Shown: piece by piece, positions 56,461 through 64,000 of the stretch
Layout of the letters: the number at the start of each line of letters is the position of its first letter
Position numbering within the stretch: the stretch's first letter is position 1
DNA from: JAHJQQ01 sp963737555
Lineage (GTDB): Bacteria > Pseudomonadota > Gammaproteobacteria > Thiohalobacterales > Thiohalobacteraceae
DNA length: 64,000 nt
NCBI GenBank assembly: GCA_963737555.1
Contig: CAVTTB010000002.1
Span: 1-64,000, forward strand
Direction of reading: 5' to 3'
Notes under the pieces: model-generated
Told to the model about the DNA's origin: nothing
Seen by the model: only the letters and a program-made list of their open reading frames with translations
Database searches by the model: none
Made by a program: the position numbers and the translations under genes

Positions 56461-56854
56461 TCACGCCATCGGCAACGCCGGATCCACATAATCCCAGGGT
56501 TGCCCGCTGCCACCGAACACGACCTTCTGCGGCTTGAACAGCGCCGGTTCATCGAGACTGCCGGCGGCGATGATCAGGACATCCGTATGACCTGTCGACT
56601 CGCCCAACAGCGGGCTGCCGCAATGCGGGCAAAATCCACGACTGATGGTCGCGCCATCATCGGCGGTCTGGGCATAGAACTTCACCTCGCCTTCGACGGA
56701 CACCGAATTCTTGGGTACGACGAACAGGGAAGCATGCCCCGTGCCGCTCGCGCGCTGACATTGGCGGCATTGGCAGTGGAAGGAAAAACCCGGTTCAGCC
56801 GTGATGCGGTAACGCACCGCGCCGCAGGCGCAACCGCCGGTCAGTAGTGGACAT
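56461..56854 (-). CDS. GFA-family (glutathione-dependent formaldehyde-activating-like) zinc protein
   Basis: About 130 residues. Zinc ligands appear as GGCACGAVRY, HCQCRQCQ and FCPHCGSPLLG, the CENP-V/GFA fold. ATG 56854 has an excellent ribosome site (AAGGAG) but reaches the main frame only if one base is removed near 56845. The uninterrupted frame instead would start at ATG 56913 without a ribosome site. I prefer 56854 with one consensus error. The substrate is unknown; most GFA proteins have no proven activity. Confidence 0.75.
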
Positions 56855-57042
56855 ATCGAACTCCTTGCGTCAGTCGATGCGGACAATTCTCGACAACGCC
56901 CATCATTCTGCAAAAAGTAATCGCGGAAACCGCCTCAGTCCAGACTCAACTGTTCTCTGGCCAACAGACTAGAACCTATCTCAGAATCGAAAAAACCTTC
57001 GCAGGTTGATTTGCCGTCATTCGAAATTCCCCCGGCAGGTGT

Positions 57043-59307
57043 TCAACCCGGCTTTAGAGATGCCTCGAACTGCTCAATCGGCACCGGCCTACCGAACAAA
57101 TATCCTTGGTAATTATGGCAGCCACTCAAATCGAGAAACTCACGTTGTGCATCAGTCTCAACCCCTTCCGCGATTACATCCAGGCCTAACGACTTGGTCA
57201 TTGCGATGATCGTCTGCACGATGGCGGCATCGTTAGGGTCAGTGACTATGTCGCGCACAAAAGATTGATCGATCTTGATTTGATCCAGAGGTAGCAGTTT
57301 GAGGTATTGCAAGGAAGAATAGCCCGTTCCAAAGTCATCCAGCGACAATTGAATACCGATCGCTTTCAATCCTTCCATGGTACTTACGGTGTCTTGAGTG
57401 TTTTCCAGCAGCAGACTTTCAGTAGGCTCGAGCTTCATTAAATGTGGCTGGATCGCATAGCGTTGCACTATAGCGCGCACCTGATCCACGAAATCAGCTT
57501 GATGGAACTGTCTGGCGCTGATGTTCACGGCCAATACAAGGTTCCGTGTCTGTTCATCACGCTCCCATGCTTTGATCTGCGCGCAAGCGGTCTCCAACAC
57601 CCATTTACCGATAGGCAAGATTAACCCGGTTTCCTCCGCCAGCGGAATGAATTGGGCGGGAGATACCAAGCCATGCTCAGGGTGAATCCATCGAATCAAT
57701 GCCTCGGCACCCACAGGCCGGCGTGAGCTGTCCACCTGGATCTGGTAATACAGATGGAACTGCTTTTGCTCAAGCGCCTTGTATAACTCGCTTTCAAGGG
57801 CAGCGCGAGCGTTGATAGCGTGTTGCATTTGCGGGTCAAAGAAGCGCAGGGCATTGCGTCCGGCCTTTTTGGCCTGATACATGGCGATGTCCGCCTGTTT
57901 CAGGAGCTCCTCTACCTCGTGCTGCTCTCCGCTGAATAAAGTCGCGCCGATACTGGAAGAACTGCGAAATGCTCGTTCGTTTAGCAGATAAGGTTGGCTG
58001 AGGGCAGCAAGAATCTTCTCGCCAACCGCTTCGGTTTGCGCCGCCACCTCTCTCGGATGTTCGCTCAGGCCTTCCAGCAACACGACGAATTCGTCACCCC
58101 CTAGACGTGCCACCGTGTCGCTTTCACGCACGCAGGAGGTCAACCGTTCAGCGACTTGTTGCAACAGCATGTCGCCCGTGGCATGACCCAAGGTGTCGTT
58201 GATGGCCTTGAAATTGTCCATATCAATGAACATCAACGCGCCCTTCCGTCCACTACGGGCACTCGATGCCATTGCACGTTGTATCCGATCCAGCAGCAAC
58301 TGCCTGTTGGGCAGTTGCGTAAGTGGGTCATAGAAAGCCAGTTGCAGTATTTTTTCTTCTGCCGCCTTGCGACCCGTAATGTCCTGGTGTGCGCTTACAT
58401 AATGGGTGACGATCCCATCATCTCCCTTGACGGCGGAAATAGTGAGCCATTCAGGATGAATCTCACCACTCTTGCACTGATTCCATATTTCGCCTTGCCA
58501 CGCGCCAGTCTGGGAGAGGGATTCCCACATCGCGCGATAAAAATCATCGTCATGGCGGTCCGATTTGAGGATGGATGGTGTCTGGCCTACAACGTCCTCG
58601 GCCGTATAGCCTGTCGTATTGGCAAATGCTTGGTTTACCCGCAGGATCACACCATTAGCATCGGTGATCATCAAGCCTTCTTGTGCCTCGAAGGCGCGGG
58701 CTGCGATGCGAAGGTCAGCTTTGACTGCTTTCTTGCCCTCATTAATAGAGTAAGACACCAGCAGGTAAAGTCCGGCTGATCCGAATCCGAGGTTCAATAG
58801 GTAGAAAATTCTGATCGCCAGATCAGGCAGAGTGGGAATAGCGGCTGCGACATAGTCGTCGATCAGCACCGATATCAGGATCAACACGAAATACATGAAG
58901 AACCACATCAAGGCGAATCGTTTCTCAAGAAATATCACCGCTGCAATAGGCGCGAAGATGGCCCAAATCATTACCATGCTACCGGCGGAAAATCCGCCAA
59001 GCGACCACATCAGCAAGAATGGCAACAACAGCACCAGGGTCAGCTGGCTGTACTGAATAAACTGGGTATGCTTTGTCTTGAAGAAATAGGCGAGACTGAG
59101 CACCGAGATGATCGAGTAGGACATCGGTATAGAGGCAGAGAGGGGATGTCCCAACAGAAAATAAATCGATCCCCATGCAAAGGCGAACGGCCCAATGATC
59201 AGTGGGACCAGGGTCAAAGCGACTTTTTTTAGTCGCAAATCGGCATCGTCCGTTGGAAGGACCCCAAACTCGACGAGTTTAACCAGCCAGCTTTTGGGTG
59301 CAGGCAT
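57043..59307 (-). CDS. Membrane PAS-GGDEF-EAL cyclic-di-GMP protein
   Basis: 754 residues from ATG 59307 (GGGGAAG upstream); an in-frame TTG 59328 is the alternative. Five or six membrane segments (about residues 30-195) form a sensor, then a PAS domain (LMITDANGVILRVNQAFANTTGY), then GGDEF (RLGGDEF at 403-407, with I-site RESD before it), then EAL (EALIRW at 535-537, DDFGTGYSSL, AEGVETD). The usual LELTES reads LEPTES, keeping the metal-binding Glu. Both activities look possible. It is intact, unlike the related protein at 28486-31590. Confidence 0.92.
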   Translation of the reverse strand: MPAPKSWLVKLVEFGVLPTDDADLRLKKVALTLVPLIIGPFAFAWGSIYFLLGHPLSASIPMSYSIISVLSLAYFFKTKHTQFIQYSQLTLVLLLPFLLMWSLGGFSAGSMVMIWAIFAPIAAVIFLEKRFALMWFFMYFVLILISVLIDDYVAAAIPTLPDLAIRIFYLLNLGFGSAGLYLLVSYSINEGKKAVKADLRIAARAFEAQEGLMITDANGVILRVNQAFANTTGYTAEDVVGQTPSILKSDRHDDDFYRAMWESLSQTGAWQGEIWNQCKSGEIHPEWLTISAVKGDDGIVTHYVSAHQDITGRKAAEEKILQLAFYDPLTQLPNRQLLLDRIQRAMASSARSGRKGALMFIDMDNFKAINDTLGHATGDMLLQQVAERLTSCVRESDTVARLGGDEFVVLLEGLSEHPREVAAQTEAVGEKILAALSQPYLLNERAFRSSSSIGATLFSGEQHEVEELLKQADIAMYQAKKAGRNALRFFDPQMQHAINARAALESELYKALEQKQFHLYYQIQVDSSRRPVGAEALIRWIHPEHGLVSPAQFIPLAEETGLILPIGKWVLETACAQIKAWERDEQTRNLVLAVNISARQFHQADFVDQVRAIVQRYAIQPHLMKLEPTESLLLENTQDTVSTMEGLKAIGIQLSLDDFGTGYSSLQYLKLLPLDQIKIDQSFVRDIVTDPNDAAIVQTIIAMTKSLGLDVIAEGVETDAQREFLDLSGCHNYQGYLFGRPVPIEQFEASLKPG

Positions 59308-59521
59308 TAACTTCCCCAGAAAACTCAACGTTTAAGCAGCGACAAATAACCCTCCCAACCCGGTATTCAGAGTTGCATTTCGAATTTGAACTCGCGTGGT
59401 AATAAAATTTGTCGCAACTCACACGACAGAAAATATCGAGGACATGAGAAATATAGGACTATTTTCGACCGTGCGCTTGCCTGTATGACGATTGACCGTT
59501 GGTGCTTGTAGGTTTCTGCTA

Positions 59522-60592
59522 TTAGCGCCAACCGATCACCCCATCCCCCACCCAATACCCCGCCACCGCCGCCACCAACACCGCGATCGCTGCCGACGTG
59601 ACCACGGATCTGTACTGCTGTCGTAGCCGTGCCACGCGCAGACTCAGGACATTGAAATCGGTGCGCATCAACTCCGCCGCAGCATGCCGCGCCGCTTGAC
59701 GTGCAGGGCGTTGCGCGGCCTCGGTCGCGGTGGTGCTGGCGATGTGCGCCACCTGAGTACGCTGCAAAGGGCCAAGACTGCCATTCTCGATGCGTTCGTT
59801 CAGGGACTTTTGCAGGGCATCCATACGCCCTTGCAGACGCTGCCCCAGAATATCCAGCAATCGTGGTACGCGCTGCTCCAGCAATTGCTCTTGAAATCGG
59901 CTTTGCGCCTGTCGCACACCGTCCAGCGACTGCCGCCAGTGCGTTTCGCGCTCTTCTATCTGTGCGCGAACCTCGTTCTCCAGCAGTTCGCCGATCGTCT
60001 GTTCGATCGCCAACTGCGTTGCGGCTTTGATTTCCTGAGTCAGCCGCGCACGCTCTGCCGCCATCTCTGCGGCCACTGCCTCGGCCACGCACTGCGACAA
60101 TTCGACGGGTATCTGCTCGGTGGGTTGCGCGACTCGCTTGGTCACGGAGGGAGACACGACAGGCACCTCAGACGTGGCTGCCGGCTCGCGCGTCAGCCGC
60201 GCCGTAACCGGTGGCGGCGCAACGGTACCGCCCAACTTGGCGAGTAAGGCATCGACATCCTGCGGGGCGAACGGTTTGCTGAGCACGCCGACCACACCGC
60301 ACCGTTGCGGGAGCGGCGCATCCGCGGCGAAATAGCGGCCGGTGTACATGATGATGGGGATGCTGGCAGTGGCTGGATTAGACGCCAACCGATCGATGGC
60401 CTCCTGCCCTTCCATGCCGGGCATCATATCGTCCATGAACACCACATCCGGGCGATACTCGCTCAGATAAGACAGTGCCTCATGGGCAGAACCGACCCCA
60501 TCGACATGAATGTGCTGGCGCTCCAGCACCCGTTGCAGGATATAGCGCGCTGAACGTGAGTCATCGACTACCAGCGCAGTCTGAATGGCCAT
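59522..60592 (-). CDS. Receiver domain - coiled coil - C-terminal membrane anchor protein
   Basis: 356 residues from ATG 60592 (GGAGATC upstream). A standard receiver domain (ALVVDDSRSARYILQRVLE, phospho-acceptor D54 in FMDDMMPGMEG, KPF near 112) is followed by a Pro-rich linker, about 170 residues of charged Glu/Gln/Arg helix likely forming coiled coils, and one C-terminal hydrophobic segment (SAAIAVLVAAVAGYWVGDG). There is no DNA-binding or enzyme output. It resembles PilG/FrzS-like single-domain regulators only in its receiver. A role as a phospho-controlled scaffold at the membrane is inference. Confidence 0.75.
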   Translation of the reverse strand: MAIQTALVVDDSRSARYILQRVLERQHIHVDGVGSAHEALSYLSEYRPDVVFMDDMMPGMEGQEAIDRLASNPATASIPIIMYTGRYFAADAPLPQRCGVVGVLSKPFAPQDVDALLAKLGGTVAPPPVTARLTREPAATSEVPVVSPSVTKRVAQPTEQIPVELSQCVAEAVAAEMAAERARLTQEIKAATQLAIEQTIGELLENEVRAQIEERETHWRQSLDGVRQAQSRFQEQLLEQRVPRLLDILGQRLQGRMDALQKSLNERIENGSLGPLQRTQVAHIASTTATEAAQRPARQAARHAAAELMRTDFNVLSLRVARLRQQYRSVVTSAAIAVLVAAVAGYWVGDGVIGWR

Positions 60593-60740
60593 ACTGATCT
60601 CCCCCACCGGAAATCCGTGTTCCCGGACGTTGTTTTTATTTCTGACTGGGCTCTGTTATAGGCCAGAATCAGGGGGTATGTCCAGTATAGAGGGAACGCC
60701 TGTCTGTCAGATAAAGGCGCGTGATGCCACGGGCGGTGTC

Positions 60741-62099
60741 CTACTCTCCCGCCACCGTCATGCGTTCGATCAGCACCGATCCACAGCGAATGTTACCGCG
60801 CCGCTCGATGTCGTTACCGATGGCGACGATGGCCATGAACATGTCCTTGAGATTGCCGGCGATGGTGATCTCCTCGACCGGATATTGGATCACACCGTTC
60901 TCGACCCAAAAACCAGCCGCACCGCGCGAATAGTCGCCGGTCACCATGTTCACGCCCTGACCCATGAGTTCGGTCACCAGCAGACCCGTATTCATCTCGC
61001 GCAAGAGGGCTTCGAAATCCAGCGCACCGGAATCGACACTGAGGTTGTGTACGCCACCGGCATTACCGGTGGTCTGCATGCCGAGTTTGCGCGCTGAATA
61101 ACTGTCCAGCACATAACCTTGCAATACACCGTCCGCCACCAGATCACGCGCGCGGGTCGCTACACCTTCGCTATCGAAGGGCGCGCTGCCAAGCGCACCG
61201 CGCAGATGCGGCTGTTCATGGATATGGACGAAATCGGGAAAGACTTGCTTGCCGAGATGATCGAGCAGGAAGCTGGATTTGCGATACAAGCTGCCGCCGC
61301 GAATCGCACCGGTGAAACTGCGGAACAGGCCGGTGGCGAGTTCCGCCGCGAACATAATGGGCACTTGACGTGTACCGAACTTGCGACCATCCAAGCGTCG
61401 CAGGGTACGCTCCGCTGCGATACGTCCTACCTGTTCGGCGTCTTCCATATCTTCATGTCGCCGCGCCACGGTATACCAGTAGTCGCGCTGCATCTGCTCG
61501 TCCTGCCCGGCGATCACCGAGCAACTGAGACTGTGTCGCGAGCTCGGATAACCGCCGACGAAACCGTGACTGTTGCCGTACACGCGCAAGCCCTGATGAC
61601 TGGATAACGTAGCGCCTTCGGAATTGCTGATGCGTTCATCGGCTGTGCGTGCCGCCGCCTCGCAGCGCTGGGCGATTTCGATGGCGCGTGTCGCGTCCAC
61701 ATCCCAGGGATGACACAGATCGAGATCGGGGATATCGCGCGCCATCAACGCGGCATCGGCGAGTCCGGCGCAATCGTCTTCGCTGGTGTAACGCGCGATA
61801 TCGCAGGCTGCACGCACGGTTTCGCGCACGGCCTGCGGCGTGAAATCGGAGGTGCTGGCGGAGGCCTTGCGCTGACCGAAATACACGGTCACGCCGACGC
61901 CGCGGTCACGATGGTATTCGAGCGTTTCGACCTCACCCAGGCGCACGGTGACGGACAACCCCGCCTCCAGACTCACGCCCGCTTCACTGGCGCTCGCGCC
62001 CAGACGCTTGGCCTCGTCGAGTATCTGCTGCACCAGGCTTTCCAATTCCGCCGGCTGCGGCAGATCCGCCCCACGTGCTTCGACTACTTGGTTTGTCAT
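60741..62099 (-). CDS. pmbA: TldE/PmbA, metalloprotease subunit
   Basis: 452 residues from ATG 62099. Partner of TldD in a heterodimeric peptidase that matures microcin B17-type peptides and the CcdA antitoxin in E. coli. Characteristic segments: GVGVTVYFGQRKASASTSDF, YRKSSFLLDHLGKQVFPDF and GDYSRGAAGFWVENG. TldE lacks the HExxxH motif, which TldD supplies. Divergent from darP as in E. coli. Confidence 0.95.
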   Translation of the reverse strand: MTNQVVEARGADLPQPAELESLVQQILDEAKRLGASASEAGVSLEAGLSVTVRLGEVETLEYHRDRGVGVTVYFGQRKASASTSDFTPQAVRETVRAACDIARYTSEDDCAGLADAALMARDIPDLDLCHPWDVDATRAIEIAQRCEAAARTADERISNSEGATLSSHQGLRVYGNSHGFVGGYPSSRHSLSCSVIAGQDEQMQRDYWYTVARRHEDMEDAEQVGRIAAERTLRRLDGRKFGTRQVPIMFAAELATGLFRSFTGAIRGGSLYRKSSFLLDHLGKQVFPDFVHIHEQPHLRGALGSAPFDSEGVATRARDLVADGVLQGYVLDSYSARKLGMQTTGNAGGVHNLSVDSGALDFEALLREMNTGLLVTELMGQGVNMVTGDYSRGAAGFWVENGVIQYPVEEITIAGNLKDMFMAIVAIGNDIERRGNIRCGSVLIERMTVAGE

Positions 62100-62130
62100 C
62101 AACAACCTCGCTTACAACCGAAATTTATTA

Positions 62131-62290
62131 GCCACGGACTACACGGAAAACACAGACGTTACAAGATTTCGTGGGAGCGGGCTCTGCCCGTGATTGCCGA
62201 GCCGTTCGCGGGCAGTGCCCGCTCCTACAGGCGGCGGCATTTATGTATCCCGTAATAAACAATGTCCGTGTTTTCCGTGTAGTCCGTGGC
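62131..62290. repeat. Nested palindromes: CACGGAAA repeat containing a REP-like element
   Basis: Outer arms 62131-62157 and 62264-62290 pair with one mismatch in 27 and belong to the same family as 43281-43408. Inside lies a REP-like palindrome (62171-62229) starting GTGGGAGCGGGC and ending GCCCGCTCCTAC, of the Pseudomonas type. It occupies the divergent pmbA-darP gap. Confidence 0.85.
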
Positions 62291-62343
62291 TAAAACATTT
62301 TTCCTTCGTGCGCCACCGGCGCCTTCGTGTTTAAATCTGCTCC

Positions 62344-62860
62344 ATGAACTCAAGACGACTTCGACATCGATGGCGACGATCGCCCCAGCCGCTCGCAACT
62401 CAAGCGCGACGCCGAGGCCTTGCAGGATCTCGGCCTCGCGTTGGTCGAACTACCGCAGGCCAAGCTCGACCGCATCGAACTGCCGGACAAACTGCGCGAG
62501 GCCATCGATCTGGCCCGCCGCATCACCGCACACGGCGGCAAACGTCGCCAGCTGCAATACATCGGCAAGCTCATGCGCGGCTTCGATGCCGAAACGGTGC
62601 GCGCGCAATTGGAGGCCTTTCAACAGGCCGACCGCCGCGCGGCACAGCGCTTCCACCTGTTCGAGACCTTACGCGATCGACTGCTCGCCGAGGGCGACGA
62701 CGCACTGGGCTCGATCCTGGAACGCTATCCGCATGCGGATCGCCAACACCTGCGCCAGTTGGTCCGCCAGGCGCAACAAGAACGCGATAAGAACAAACCA
62801 CCGGCCGCCGCGCGCGTTCTGTTCAAGTACCTGCGCGAGTTGGATGAAACAACTTCTTGA
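62344..62860 (+). CDS. darP: Ribosome-associated protein DarP/YjgA (one frameshift)
   Basis: DUF615 protein that binds late 50S assembly intermediates. The conserved N-terminus QDDFDIDGDDRPSRSQLKRD lies just after ATG 62344 but one base out of frame (extra T at about 62350). The rest is continuous to TAA 62858-62860: LVELPQAKLDRIELPDKLREAI, GGKRRQLQYIGKLMR and KNKPPAAARVLFKYLREL. About 171 residues after correction. Convergent with tldD across a palindromic repeat, divergent from pmbA. Confidence 0.88.
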
Positions 62861-63024
62861 ACCGCCAAGGCGCGAAGTCCACCAAGTTTTTTGAACCGCC
62901 AAGACGCCAAGGCGCCAAGAGAATTAATTAGAAAAGCAGTTTGGCTCTTCGATTCACCACTCTTGGCGCCTTGGCGTCTTGGCGGTTCAAATCATCTTTT
63001 CTCGACGCCTTGGCGGTTCAAAAA
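62856..63024. repeat. Extragenic palindromic repeat, CGCCAAG family, copy 2
   Basis: A perfect 28-bp inverted repeat (62893-62920 and 62961-62988) encloses a 40-base centre, with outer partial copies at about 62858-62873 and 63005-63020. Compared with copy 1 (34817-34912) two heptamers are swapped in both arms, keeping full complementarity. It lies between the convergent darP and tldD genes and may serve as their transcription end. Confidence 0.9.
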
Positions 63025-63026
63025 AA

Positions 63027-64000
63027 CTAACCCGCGCTCGTACCACCCACCGTTAATCCATCTATACGCAGGGTCGGCTGACCCACACCGACCGGCACGC
63101 TCTGACCTTCCTTACCGCACGTGCCGACACCCTGATCGAGTTTCAAATCATTGCCCACCATGGATACGCGCGTGAGCACGTCGGGACCATTACCCACCAG
63201 CGTCGCGCCTTTCACCGGACGGGTGATCTTGCCGTTCTCGATGAGGTAGGCCTCGCTCGCGGAGAAAACGAATTTACCCGAGGTGATGTCCACTTGGCCG
63301 CCGCCGAAATTCACCGCGTACAGGCCTTTTTCCACGGAACGGATAATCTCTTCGGGATCGGACTCGCCGGCGAGCATGTAGGTGTTGGTCATGCGCGGCA
63401 TCGGCAGATGCGCATAGGATTCACGCCGGCCATTGCCGGTCGGCGCCACACCCATCAAGCCGGCGTTCATCTTGTCCTGCATATAACCCTTGAGCACGCC
63501 GTTCTCGATCAGCGTCGTGCACTGCGTCGGCGTGCCTTCATCATCGATGTTGAGCGAACCGCGGCGACCGGCGAGCGTGCCGTCATCAACCACGGTACAC
63601 AGCGGCGAGGCCACCTTCTGACCGACGCGACCGGCGAACGCCGACGTACCCTTGCGATTGAAATCGCCTTCCAGTCCATGACCGATCGCCTCGTGCAGCA
63701 ACACACCGGGCCAGCCGGGGCCGAGGACGACGGTCATGTTACCGGCCGGGTGCATCGACGGCGTCGAGATTGACCAGCGCCTGACGCACCGCTTCACGCG
63801 CATGCTCGAAGGCGCGATCGCCTTCGAGGAACATTTCATAACCGCTACGACCGCCACCGCCGCAACTGCCTTGTTCGCGACGGCCTTTGTCTTCGACGAT
63901 CACCGACACATTCAAACGCACCAGCGGGCGCACGTCGCCGGCCAAGGTGCCATCGCTGGCCGCGATCAGAATCACCTCATGCACACCGGCGAGACTCACA
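63027..64000 (-). CDS. tldD: TldD metalloprotease (5' end outside window; one frameshift)
   Basis: C-terminal two-thirds of the zinc peptidase TldD, partner of PmbA. The metal site HEAIGHGLEGDF (HExxxH) is clear, followed by NRKGTSAFAGRVGQ, DDGTLAGRRGSLNIDDEGTP and GVAPTGNGRRESYAHLPMPRMTN (in part). It ends with GLTVGGTSAG. One extra base near 63755 interrupts DAVDAP-AGNMTVVLGPGW; removing it restores the frame. The gene continues beyond base 64000. Confidence 0.95.

Noticed and set aside
59370..59420. Inverted repeat GAGTTGC/GCAACTC before the GGDEF-EAL gene as an operator
   Set aside because: Seven-base arms 37 bases apart are easily due to chance and no regulator is linked.

Overview
The window (about 60% GC by eye) comes from a Gammaproteobacterium outside the Enterobacterales, probably an environmental lineage related to the Chromatiales/Pseudomonadales grade. 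The main evidence is gene order: rimP-nusA-infB-rbfA-truB-rpsO-pnp, mlaFEDCB-ibaG-murA-hisGDC, kdsD-kdsC-lptCAB-rpoN-hpf-ptsN, and pmbA/darP/tldD. It also has a short-form HisG, an OprI-type alanine-zipper lipoprotein and an HprK. No rRNA, tRNA, CRISPR array, prophage or insertion sequence was recognised.

Layout. 1-12.5 kb: mutS (5' end outside the window), then a complete Wsp surface-sensing chemotaxis-like operon (wspA-B-C-D-E-F-R) ending in a GGEEF diguanylate cyclase, then fdxA. A sigma-54-type promoter sequence precedes wspA. 12.6-17.2 kb: an AddB/RecB-like nuclease gene and a secreted LysM lytic transglycosylase. 17.2-25.9 kb, minus strand: the translation/RNA operon rimP-nusA-infB-rbfA-truB-rpsO-pnp, preceded by two successive promoter-terminator modules, the first of which could encode a small RNA. 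26.2-28.3 kb: an Lpp/OprI-like lipoprotein between two L,D-transpeptidases. 28.5-33.4 kb: a membrane PAS-GGDEF-EAL protein and recQ, convergent. 33.7-41.7 kb, minus strand: hisC, hisD, hisG, murA, ibaG and mlaB-F. 41.9-54.5 kb, plus strand: a zinc-ribbon micro-protein, an HMA domain protein, LPS precursor and export genes, rpoN, hpf, and a regulatory phosphotransferase system (ptsN, hprK, rapZ, EIIA-Man, HPr, EI), then mgtE. 54.6-60.6 kb: accessory genes (secreted proteins, a c'-type cytochrome with a partly duplicated 3' end, a CZB protein, a GFA-like enzyme, a GGDEF-EAL protein, a receiver-coiled-coil-membrane protein). 60.7-64 kb: pmbA, darP and tldD (5' end outside the window).

Two themes connect the genes. 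One is cyclic-di-GMP signalling: the Wsp system makes it, and two membrane GGDEF-EAL proteins could make or degrade it. The other is the cell envelope: Mla lipid transport, LPS export, MurA, L,D-transpeptidases with a candidate substrate lipoprotein, and a lytic transglycosylase, with the sigma-54/PTS block as a nitrogen/carbon regulatory hub alongside.

Quality caveat. About twenty single-base frameshifts interrupt otherwise well-conserved genes, including essential infB. Nearly all fit one extra base, and several lie in short homopolymers. I read most of them as consensus errors and give the reconstructed gene spans. Several families of extragenic palindromic repeats lie between operons.
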